Origin: Rubrolithibacter danxiaensis
GTDB taxonomy: Bacteria; Bacteroidota; Bacteroidia; Sphingobacteriales; Sphingobacteriaceae
NCBI RefSeq assembly: GCF_047272945.1
Contig: NZ_JBKOPS010000001.1
Coordinates: 248,001-312,000, forward strand
DNA: 64,000 bases
Direction: 5' to 3'
Shown here one piece after another: positions 9,128-16,850 of the stretch. The notes beneath the pieces were generated by a model that was not told where the DNA came from, did not search any database, and worked only from the letters and a program-made list of their open reading frames with translations. Within the stretch, counting starts at the first letter, position 1. Each line of letters begins with the position of its first letter. A program made the position numbers and the translations under genes.

Positions 9128-9730
9128 ATGGAAAATCAGGATAAAAAACGCGAACTGATTATTGAAGCGGCTCTTAAAAGATTCGCTCATTTTGGTTTAA
9201 ATAAAACAACAATGAGTGAGATTGCTGCAGATATCTCCTTTTCCAAAGCCCTGCTATATTATTATTTTCCTGATAAAATCAGTCTTTTTTCTGCTGTAAT
9301 GGATACTATCATCCGCCGGATAGAAAAAGAAATGCAGGAAGGCTTAAGCAAACAATCCTCCAGTCACGATGCCATTCTTTTCTATCTTGATAAGAGGCAG
9401 GAATTTGTACGAAAGTATTTTTACCTGATAGAATTTGCCATTTCTGTAGGAGCCGAACTGCCAGCAGAATTAGTGACAATCTTTAAAAATTCCAGAAGTT
9501 CTGAAGTAGCTTCTATTGCATCCATTATAGAAAGAGGTAATTCTGTAGGAGAATTTAATGTTGTAAATCCCGCGTTAACAGCAGAAATCCTGCTGGATGC
9601 ATTAGCTGGGATGCGCTTAAATCATTTTGGTGCTTCTAAAAGCTTTTATCCCGACAAAGACCAGTTTGAGCAAATACTTCTTAAAGAAAAACAACTCGCA
9701 GTTATCTTCTTAAAAGGCCTTACCAAATAA
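9128..9730 (+). CDS. TetR/AcrR family regulator (first of three)
   Basis: A 200-residue TetR regulator; the DNA-binding region is about residues 10-52 ('FGLNKTTMSEIAADISFSKALLYYYFPDK'). The frame also has an upstream TTG at 9119, but ATG 9128 gives an N-terminus matching its neighbour. It is clearly paralogous to the next gene along its whole length (shared 'RF.HFG.NKTTM.EIA', 'YYYFPDK', and a C-terminal 'LLLD.L.G.R' region), which points to a tandem duplication. Ligand unknown. A 119-bp gap with its own promoter-like box separates it from the second copy, so it may be a separate transcript that still acts on the downstream efflux operon. Confidence 0.9.
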   Translation: MENQDKKRELIIEAALKRFAHFGLNKTTMSEIAADISFSKALLYYYFPDKISLFSAVMDTIIRRIEKEMQEGLSKQSSSHDAILFYLDKRQEFVRKYFYLIEFAISVGAELPAELVTIFKNSRSSEVASIASIIERGNSVGEFNVVNPALTAEILLDALAGMRLNHFGASKSFYPDKDQFEQILLKEKQLAVIFLKGLTK

Positions 9731-9810
9731 ACCTTCGTCATCGTAAAGTAATCTCTTCTTAATTCATTACCTGATTGTGCTTTTTAAATAGTATGGTCAT
9801 TTTTTTGCTG

Positions 9811-9818
9811 TACATTTG
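9811..9818 (+). promoter_or_regulatory. Candidate -7 box of the efflux operon
   Basis: TACATTTG is an exact match to TAnnTTTG, 31 bp before the second tetR start. It overlaps the first base pair of an inverted repeat at 9817-9839. Confidence 0.45.
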
Positions 9819-9839
9819 ACTAATTAATTTAAAAAGTCA
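9817..9839. promoter_or_regulatory. Candidate TetR operator, TGACT-N13-AGTCA
   Basis: A 5-bp inverted repeat (TGACT at 9817-9821, AGTCA at 9835-9839) lies directly after the candidate -7 box and before the second tetR gene. The position suits an autoregulatory operator, but the arms are short and could occur by chance. Confidence 0.28.
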
Positions 9840-9849
9840 GAAAGTAAAA

Positions 9850-10452
9850 ATGACAGAAACTGATAGAAAAAGAGAATCGATTATAGAAGGGGCGATTAAA
9901 CGTTTTTCTCATTTTGGAATTAATAAGACCACAATGGCTGAGATAGCAGAGGATTTATCCGTCTCAAAGCCAGCCCTTTATTACTACTTCCCTGACAAGC
10001 AAAGTGTCATAATAGCTGTTGCCGAAAAAATTATAAGCGAATATTTAAAGGATGTAGAGAATGCCTTTTTACAATATCCGGATACAGAAGAAGCGCTTAT
10101 AAAACTTCTGAATATCAGAAGAGAATTTTTCCAGAACTATTTTATGCTGCATATGGGAGAAGAATATTCAGATGCTTACCTGAAAGACCCCGGGCTAATT
10201 CTGATAATGAAGCAAACAAGACAAAGGGAAGTATCTATAGTTGCTGAAAGTTTTCGGAGAGGAATGGAGAACGGGCAGATTAAAAAAATGGATGCTGAAA
10301 AAACGGCTGCATTGCTTTTAGATACCCTGATGGGATTACGGGTGTCTATGCGAATCGAACAGCTTCCCTTTCCGGATAAAACATCCTTTGAAGAATTATT
10401 AAACAAGCAAAAGGACGTTGCCCGAATCTTCTTAAATGGAATTAAAAAATAA
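9850..10452 (+). CDS. TetR/AcrR family regulator (second of three)
   Basis: A 200-residue paralogue of the preceding regulator, with the DNA-binding helices at about 10-52 ('FGINKTTMAEIAEDLSVSKPALYYYFPDK'). It starts the likely efflux operon: the third tetR follows after 5 bp and tolC overlaps that. The candidate -7 box and inverted repeat just upstream suggest autorepression. TetR genes in front of RND pumps usually repress them until a pump substrate binds; that role is inferred here. Confidence 0.9.
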   Translation: MTETDRKRESIIEGAIKRFSHFGINKTTMAEIAEDLSVSKPALYYYFPDKQSVIIAVAEKIISEYLKDVENAFLQYPDTEEALIKLLNIRREFFQNYFMLHMGEEYSDAYLKDPGLILIMKQTRQREVSIVAESFRRGMENGQIKKMDAEKTAALLLDTLMGLRVSMRIEQLPFPDKTSFEELLNKQKDVARIFLNGIKK

Positions 10453-10457
10453 GGCTG

Positions 10458-11063
10458 ATGGAAGAACGGATATTAAGTAAAGCGAAAGAACTGTTTTTCT
10501 TATACGGTATAAGAAGCGTGACAATGGAAGACATTGCCAAACAAATGGGCGTGTCGAAAAAAACCATTTATCAATTCTTCCGGGATAAAAATGAAATAGT
10601 TACCAAAGCAATAACAGGGCTTATTTATCAGCATAGCGATAAAATAATAAACTCTGCCGCTGCCGCAGAAAATGCCGTACATGAAGTGGTTTTGCAAACG
10701 GAAGCATTGTATGACATTTTTAATGCAATTACTCCCGGTATATTTTACGACGTGCAAAAATACTTTCCTGAAATATGGCAATTAATTAACGGGCACAAGC
10801 ACGATTGTATATTAACAGGAATATTCCGCAACCTGGATCGGGGTATTACAGAAGGATTGTACCGCAGGGATTTAAACATTAAAATAACTGCACAAATGCG
10901 ATTGGTGCAATTAAGCTCTGCCTTTAATCAACAAGATTTTCCTGCACCTGAATTTGAGTACAGAACAGTAACAGCTCAACTAACAGAATTGTATCTGCAT
11001 GCTATCACTTCTCCAAAGGGCCAGCAGTTAATATCAAACTATTTAAATACGAATTATAAATGA
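10458..11063 (+). CDS. TetR/AcrR family regulator (third of three)
   Basis: A 201-residue TetR protein, more distant from the other two. Its DNA-binding region is about residues 3-47 ('YGIRSVTMEDIAKQMGVSKKTIYQFFRDK'), and the C-terminal domain matches regulators commonly found in front of Bacteroidota TolC-HlyD-RND operons. Its stop codon overlaps the tolC start by 4 bp (ATGA), so regulator and pump are translationally coupled. It is the best candidate for the pump's dedicated repressor. Confidence 0.9.
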   Translation: MEERILSKAKELFFLYGIRSVTMEDIAKQMGVSKKTIYQFFRDKNEIVTKAITGLIYQHSDKIINSAAAAENAVHEVVLQTEALYDIFNAITPGIFYDVQKYFPEIWQLINGHKHDCILTGIFRNLDRGITEGLYRRDLNIKITAQMRLVQLSSAFNQQDFPAPEFEYRTVTAQLTELYLHAITSPKGQQLISNYLNTNYK

Positions 11064-12427
11064 ACATAATAAAAATGAAACCAATAAAAGTAATACTAAT
11101 GCTTTTTGCCCTCTCCTTATCAACTGCAATATCGAAGGCGCAAACTGTTCAGTTAAGCTTAAAAGATGCCTTAAAATACGCACTCGAAAACAACCAGAAT
11201 GTAAGAAAAGCCCGGTTGGATATTGAAGGTGGAAAGTATAAAACAAGTGAGATAAAAGCTCAGGCTCTTCCCCAAATTAACGGAAGTGCAAGTTTAACCG
11301 ACAATCTTATCATTCAAAAAAGCGCAATTCCAAACATCTTTCAGGGTAAACCGGATGAAATAATCCTTGTCCCTTTCGGGCAGCAATGGAATGCGAACGC
11401 TTCTGTACAATTGAGTCAGCAGTTATTTAACCAGTCGGTGTTTACCGGATTAAAGGCAGCAAAAGTTGGTGAGGACTTTTATAACCTGAACGCCTCGCTT
11501 ACTGAAGAAAATCTTTTACAGCAGATAGCCGCTGCCTACTATCAGATACTGATTAACCGCCAGAACCTGGCAGTCATTGATACCAATATCAATTCATTGG
11601 TACGCATTGAAAAAACAGTTGGAACTCAATATAAAAACGGATTGGCACGAAAAATAGACCTTGACCGGGTGAGAGTTAATTTAACGAATCTGAGAAACGA
11701 GCGCCAGCAACTGGCAAACGGAGTAACACAGCAGGAAAACGCGTTAAAGTATTACATGGGAATGCCCATTAATACTATAATTGAAATTCCCGAAGCTGCA
11801 GTTACCCAAATAACTACCGATGCCAACATGCTTTCTGAAACTCTGAATGTTGACGAATTAACCGAGTACCAGTTAATTCAGAAACAGGAGCAATTGCTAA
11901 ATCTTCAAAAGAAAGCTTATCAGGCAGAATATTTTCCTTCCTTGTCTTTAACCAGCAGTTATTTATACAGCGGATTAAGCAATAAGCTAGATTTATTTAA
12001 ACGTAATTCAACCGCTAACTGGAATGACGCCGCCACTATAGGATTAAGCCTGCGAATACCTCTTTTTGATGGAAACGCCCGGAAGTCACGTGTAAAACAA
12101 GCTGATGTAGAACTTCAAAAAGCGAAAGAAGATTTAAAAAACACTTCCCAGGCATTGAACCTGGCCTATGACAATGCTCAATTACAGATCAGGAACAGCA
12201 TCAATACTATCAATTCACAAAAAGAAAATGTACGCCTGGCAGAAGAAGTTTACAGCAGTACGCAAAACAATTATAAAAACGGCCTGGCGTCATTAACAGA
12301 TTTGCTGGATGCTGAAAACTCTCTTACAGAGGCAAAGAATAGCTACAATCAGGCTTTACTCAACTACAGGGTTGCAGAAATACAATTAATAAAATCAAAC
12401 GGAAATATCAAATCACTTTTAGATTAA
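11060..12427 (+). CDS. TolC family outer-membrane efflux protein
   Basis: A 455-residue outer-membrane factor. A signal peptide ends near 'ISKAQ'; the rest shows the two internal OEP repeats with long helical coiled-coil stretches ('LSLKDALKYALENNQNVRKARLDIEGGKYK' and a second copy near residues 270-450). It would form the trimeric exit channel for the RND pump. ATG 11060 overlaps the tetR stop; ATG 11075 is an alternative start that also keeps the signal peptide. The adaptor gene begins 4 bp after its stop. Confidence 0.92.
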   Translation: MNIIKMKPIKVILMLFALSLSTAISKAQTVQLSLKDALKYALENNQNVRKARLDIEGGKYKTSEIKAQALPQINGSASLTDNLIIQKSAIPNIFQGKPDEIILVPFGQQWNANASVQLSQQLFNQSVFTGLKAAKVGEDFYNLNASLTEENLLQQIAAAYYQILINRQNLAVIDTNINSLVRIEKTVGTQYKNGLARKIDLDRVRVNLTNLRNERQQLANGVTQQENALKYYMGMPINTIIEIPEAAVTQITTDANMLSETLNVDELTEYQLIQKQEQLLNLQKKAYQAEYFPSLSLTSSYLYSGLSNKLDLFKRNSTANWNDAATIGLSLRIPLFDGNARKSRVKQADVELQKAKEDLKNTSQALNLAYDNAQLQIRNSINTINSQKENVRLAEEVYSSTQNNYKNGLASLTDLLDAENSLTEAKNSYNQALLNYRVAEIQLIKSNGNIKSLLD

Positions 12428-12431
12428 TCAC

Positions 12432-13496
12432 ATGAAAAAGAGCATACTAACCACAGTATCTATTATTGCAGTTATTGCATTAATTGGTTGGGTTTTATCA
12501 AATAATAAGAAGAAAAATCAGGCTAAAACGGAAATAGTAGCAAAAGGGGCAACCGGAGATGTTACTGTCCGGATTGCTGCTATCAAAAAAACGCCGGTTG
12601 ATCTAGATTTTAGTGTAAACGGAAATTTTCAGGCAGCGCAACAGTTAACATTTACTGCAGAGAATTCTGGCCGTATAACAAAAATATTTGTTGATGAAGG
12701 CAGCAGAGTTAACAAAGGACAGGTTCTTGCAACCATAGATGCTGAAACTTTAACTGCAGACCTTCAGGCTGCACAGGCTGCCTATCAGACAGCTCTTAAA
12801 GACCAGGAACGTTATGAAAGTTCTTTTCAAACAGGCGGCGTTACACAACAGCAGTTAGATCAGGCAAAATTAAATACCAGAAATGCCTTAACCCGATTGC
12901 AGCAAGCAAAAATTAAAACCGGAGATGCTAATATTAAAGCTCCTTTCAACGGGGTTGTAAACAAAAGATTTATAGAACAAGGTGCTTATGTTTCTCCCGG
13001 CACTCAATTATTTCAGCTGGTAGATGTATCGAGGTTAAAACTGGCTGTTACCGTTAACGAAACACAGGTGGCTAACTTAAAAGTTGGAGACAAGGTTAGA
13101 ATTAAATCCAATGTTTTTCCGGATAAGAACTTTAAAGGAAAAGTAAGTTTTATCGCTCCATTGGCTGATAATACCTTGAATTTCCCGGTAGAAATTGAAT
13201 TATCAAACAATGCAGATAATCAATTAAAAGCGGGAATGTACGGAACGGCAATTTTTGAATTTCCGGAGCAGGCTCCTGCAATTACTGTCCCACGAACCGC
13301 TTTTGTTGGAAGTGTAAGCAGCAATAAAATATTTGTTTTAGAGAACGGAAATATTGCACGCGAACGTAAAGTAGTTGCCGGCCGGGTTTTTGGAGACCGG
13401 GTTGAAATATTAGAAGGACTTAAGGAAGGTGAAACGGTAATTATCAGCGGACAAATTAACCTGGTTGACGGAACGAATGTATCTCCTATTAAATAG
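12432..13496 (+). CDS. RND efflux periplasmic adaptor (HlyD/MFP family)
   Basis: A 354-residue membrane-fusion protein. One N-terminal membrane anchor or signal (about 4-23) is followed by a lipoyl-like half ('ENSGRITKIFVDEGSRVNKGQVLATID'), a short alpha-hairpin rich in Gln and Ala (about 105-160), the second lipoyl half ('IKAPFNGVVNKRFIEQGAYVSPGTQLFQLVD'), a beta-barrel domain and a membrane-proximal domain. It bridges the RND pump and TolC in the periplasm. It lies in one operon with both. Confidence 0.93.
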   Translation: MKKSILTTVSIIAVIALIGWVLSNNKKKNQAKTEIVAKGATGDVTVRIAAIKKTPVDLDFSVNGNFQAAQQLTFTAENSGRITKIFVDEGSRVNKGQVLATIDAETLTADLQAAQAAYQTALKDQERYESSFQTGGVTQQQLDQAKLNTRNALTRLQQAKIKTGDANIKAPFNGVVNKRFIEQGAYVSPGTQLFQLVDVSRLKLAVTVNETQVANLKVGDKVRIKSNVFPDKNFKGKVSFIAPLADNTLNFPVEIELSNNADNQLKAGMYGTAIFEFPEQAPAITVPRTAFVGSVSSNKIFVLENGNIARERKVVAGRVFGDRVEILEGLKEGETVIISGQINLVDGTNVSPIK

Positions 13497-13566
13497 CTGA
13501 TAGCTAAGGGCAAAACGCATTCATAAATAAAGTATAAAAGCTGACGGCTAACGGCCGAAAGCTAAT
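13494..13566. repeat. Short interspersed GCTGA/GCTAA-type repeats between adaptor and pump
   Basis: The 82-bp gap between the adaptor and RND genes holds repeated AGCTGAnnGCTAA-like units (13494-13507 and 13538-13566) that can fold on themselves. It is an island of higher GC in an otherwise tight operon. Similar low-complexity units occur between genes in related genomes; a role is not established. Confidence 0.4.
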
Positions 13567-13578
13567 AACAAAAATAAA

Positions 13579-16500
13579 ATGAAAATCACAGAAGTATCAA
13601 TAAAACGACCTACACTGGTAATAGTTGTATTTACTGTACTCACACTGATGGGGCTATTAAGCTATTTCTCGTTGAATTACGAGTTATTGCCCAAATTTTC
13701 TCCTGCAGTAGTATCAGTAGCTACCGTATATCCGGGTGCTTCGCCCAGTGAGGTTGAAAATACCGTAACAAAGGAGCTTGAGGATGCGGTATCCTCAATG
13801 GAAAATATTAAAAAAATTGATTCCAGATCGTACGAAAGTTTATCCGTTATTACCATTACCTTAAATGATAATGCGGATGTAGATAAGGCATTGAACGATG
13901 CGCAACGTAAGGTGAACGCCGTATTAGGAGAACTTCCGGAAGATATACAATCACCGGCTTTAAATAAATTCTCGTTAGATGACCTTCCAATCATTACCAT
14001 GTCTGCTTCGGCAAATATGGACGATGCGGAATTTTACGATCTGATAGATAAACGAATTGCTCCGATAGTTTCACGGGTGCCCGGAGTTGCACAGGTAAAC
14101 CTGATTGGCGGCCAGGAACGTGAAATACAGGTGGGTATTAATGCTGATAAACTGGAAGGTTACGGCCTGTCGCTTTTACAGGTACAACAAGCTATTTTAA
14201 GTTCAAATCTGGATTTTCCTACTGGTAGTGTTAAAACAGAAGACCAGGATATTCTGATTCGGCTGGCAGGAAAATACCAATCTGTGCAAGACCTCAGAAA
14301 CCTTGTTATTACTACTACAAAAGAAGGTGCACAAGTTCGCCTTGGTGATATCGCCGATGTTCAGGATACTCAAAAAGACGTTGAAAAAATAGCACGTGTA
14401 GATCGTAAAAGTGCAATTGCCTTACAAGTGCTTAAGCAATCGGATGCGAACGCGGTGGCTGTAAGCGAAGGGGTTCGTAAAATTGTAGATAAGGTTCAAA
14501 CCGATTACGCGAAAAATGGATTAAAAGTAAATATAGCAAGCGACAGTTCGGTATTTACCTTAGAATCTGCAGATGCCGTAATCCACGACTTAATTCTTGC
14601 GGTTATACTGGTGGCATTTGTTATGCTATTCTTCCTCCATAGTTTAAGAAATGCGGTAATTGTAATGGTTTCCATTCCGGCATCCTTAATTGCAACCTTT
14701 ATCGGGATGAAGCTTTTTGGTTTCTCTTTAAACCTGATGTCGTTACTTGGGCTGTCGCTTGTTGTAGGTATCCTCGTAGACGACGCGATTGTGGTTCTTG
14801 AAAACATATACCGCCACATGGAAATGGGCAAAAACCGCGTACGTGCAGCATTCGATGCTACCAAAGAGATAGGTGGAACTGTAACATCCATTACGCTGGT
14901 AATTGTGGTCGTATTTTTCCCTATTGCAATCAGCACAGGTTTGGTATCAAATATTCTTAGAGAGTTCTGTGTAGTTGTTATTATCTCTACACTGCTTTCG
15001 TTGCTCGCATCCTTTACCATTGTACCTCTTCTGTCATCCAGGTTTGGAAAGTTAGAACGCATAACAGGAAAAAGTTTCTTTGGAAAAATAATTTTAGGAT
15101 TTGAAAAACAGCTTCACCGTTTTACCGATTGGGTAACCTCAGTTTTAAAATGGTCACTTGCTCATAAAAAAACCACATTAGGTGTTACGTTCCTTTTACT
15201 TATTGCCTCTTTCTTCTTGCTCGGTGCCGGATACATCGGAGCAGAGTTTTTCCCAAAAAGTGACAGGGGTGAGTTTATCGTTCAGATTGAACTGCCGAAA
15301 GATGCATCGGTGGAACAGACAAACCAGATAACCCGCAAGGCCGAAGAGTTTCTATCCAAAAAACCGGAGGTAACTTCCCTGATTACTTCCGTAGGCCAGT
15401 CAAGCGAAGGCATGGGCGGCTCACAGGCAACAGCATACGCAGCGGAAATTAACGTAAAACTGGTAGAGAAAAAAGATCGGGAACACGACGCGACAGTGTA
15501 TGCAGCTAAAGTTGGCGCTGAACTTAAGAAGTTATTGGTTGGAGCAAAGGTAAAAACAGTTCCTGTAAGTATTTTAGGTACGGCAGAGCGTGCTCCTATC
15601 GAATTGATTGTAGTAGGTTCTGACCTTGACAGCGTAATGAAATTTGCCGAAACTGCCCGGAAAGAGCTGATGACTGTACCGGGTGCGGCGGAAACCAAGC
15701 TTTCTGTTGAAGCAGGCAATCCGGAAATCCGGGTTCAGGTTGACCGTGATAAAATGGCCGCCTTGGGTTTAAATCTTCAAACCGTTGGCGGAACCATGCA
15801 GACAGCATTTAGCGGTAATACAGACGGTAAATTTCGCCAGGGTGAGTATGAGTATGATATCAACATACGGTATCAAAGCTTTAACCGCCGAAATATTGAC
15901 GATGTAAGAAACCTCATGTTTGTAAATAATGCCGGTCAGCAGATCCGTCTATCTCAATTTGCTGCAGTTACAGAATCTTCGGGCCCAAGCCAGTTGCAAC
16001 GCCGAGATAAAAGTACTGCTGTTTCTGTTCAGGCACAGTCTGTAGGACGCCCGACCGGAACAATTGTATCAGATTTTCAGCAAAAGCTGGATAAACTTGA
16101 AAAGCCTGCAGGAGTAAGCCTTGTATGGGGAGGTGATATGGAAAATCAAAGTGAAGGTTTTGGAACTTTGGGTGTCGCCTTGCTTGCCTCTATCATCCTG
16201 GTGTATCTGATTATGGTTGCCTTATACGATAGCTTTATTTATCCGTTTGTGGTGATGTTCTCTATCCCGCTGTCAATTATAGGTGCTTTGTTAGCGCTTG
16301 GGCTAACGAACAATTCACTGAATATCTTTACAATCCTTGGTTTGATTATGCTTATAGGGCTGGTAGCGAAAAATGCGATCATTATTGTTGACTTTACAAA
16401 CCAGATGAAAAAAGAAGGTAAGAGTACATATGAAGCCCTTATACTCGCCAATCACGCACGTCTTCGCCCGATTTTGATGACAACCATTGCAATGGTTATC

Positions 16501-16755
16501 GGTATGCTTCCGATTGCAATAGCTTCCGGAGCAGGTGCAGAATGGAAGAACGGGCTGGCATGGGTAATTATTGGTGGTCTGATCAGTTCGCTGTTCTTAA
16601 CGCTGGTTATTGTACCGGTTATGTATCAGATCTTCGACCGTTTAATTGAAAAATTCAGAGGGAAGAACAAAGAAAAATCCATTGAAGAACTGATGGAAGA
16701 ACCCTATGAGCACCATGAGGTAAAAGAATACGAATTTGAACCGGAATTAATGTAA
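13579..16755 (+). CDS. RND multidrug efflux permease (HAE1/AcrB family)
   Basis: A 1058-residue inner-membrane proton-driven pump. The first helix ('PTLVIVVFTVLTLMGLLSYF') is followed by the first large periplasmic loop, helices 2-6 with the proton-relay Asp pair in 'VGILVDDAIVVLENIYRHME', the second periplasmic loop and helices 8-12 ('LGLIMLIGLVAKNAIIIVDF'). Length and duplication fit the AcrB/MexB family. With the adaptor and TolC it forms a complete tripartite pump. The operon ends at a good terminator 24 bp downstream. Substrate range (drugs, detergents, metabolites) is not readable. Confidence 0.95.
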   Translation: MKITEVSIKRPTLVIVVFTVLTLMGLLSYFSLNYELLPKFSPAVVSVATVYPGASPSEVENTVTKELEDAVSSMENIKKIDSRSYESLSVITITLNDNADVDKALNDAQRKVNAVLGELPEDIQSPALNKFSLDDLPIITMSASANMDDAEFYDLIDKRIAPIVSRVPGVAQVNLIGGQEREIQVGINADKLEGYGLSLLQVQQAILSSNLDFPTGSVKTEDQDILIRLAGKYQSVQDLRNLVITTTKEGAQVRLGDIADVQDTQKDVEKIARVDRKSAIALQVLKQSDANAVAVSEGVRKIVDKVQTDYAKNGLKVNIASDSSVFTLESADAVIHDLILAVILVAFVMLFFLHSLRNAVIVMVSIPASLIATFIGMKLFGFSLNLMSLLGLSLVVGILVDDAIVVLENIYRHMEMGKNRVRAAFDATKEIGGTVTSITLVIVVVFFPIAISTGLVSNILREFCVVVIISTLLSLLASFTIVPLLSSRFGKLERITGKSFFGKIILGFEKQLHRFTDWVTSVLKWSLAHKKTTLGVTFLLLIASFFLLGAGYIGAEFFPKSDRGEFIVQIELPKDASVEQTNQITRKAEEFLSKKPEVTSLITSVGQSSEGMGGSQATAYAAEINVKLVEKKDREHDATVYAAKVGAELKKLLVGAKVKTVPVSILGTAERAPIELIVVGSDLDSVMKFAETARKELMTVPGAAETKLSVEAGNPEIRVQVDRDKMAALGLNLQTVGGTMQTAFSGNTDGKFRQGEYEYDINIRYQSFNRRNIDDVRNLMFVNNAGQQIRLSQFAAVTESSGPSQLQRRDKSTAVSVQAQSVGRPTGTIVSDFQQKLDKLEKPAGVSLVWGGDMENQSEGFGTLGVALLASIILVYLIMVALYDSFIYPFVVMFSIPLSIIGALLALGLTNNSLNIFTILGLIMLIGLVAKNAIIIVDFTNQMKKEGKSTYEALILANHARLRPILMTTIAMVIGMLPIAIASGAGAEWKNGLAWVIIGGLISSLFLTLVIVPVMYQIFDRLIEKFRGKNKEKSIEELMEEPYEHHEVKEYEFEPELM

Positions 16756-16778
16756 CTGAAATAGTTAATATATTGAAG

Positions 16779-16809
16779 AAGCCGTCTCCTAAATGCAGAC
16801 GGCTTTTTT
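16779..16809 (+). terminator. Rho-independent terminator of the efflux operon
   Basis: A perfect 9-bp stem (AAGCCGTCT with AGACGGCTT) around a 9-base loop, followed by a run of T. It stands between the RND gene and the convergent GH92 gene. Confidence 0.88.
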
Positions 16810-16850
16810 ATTCGAAACATTTTGCAGTGAATGAGAATATCCGTCACTAA

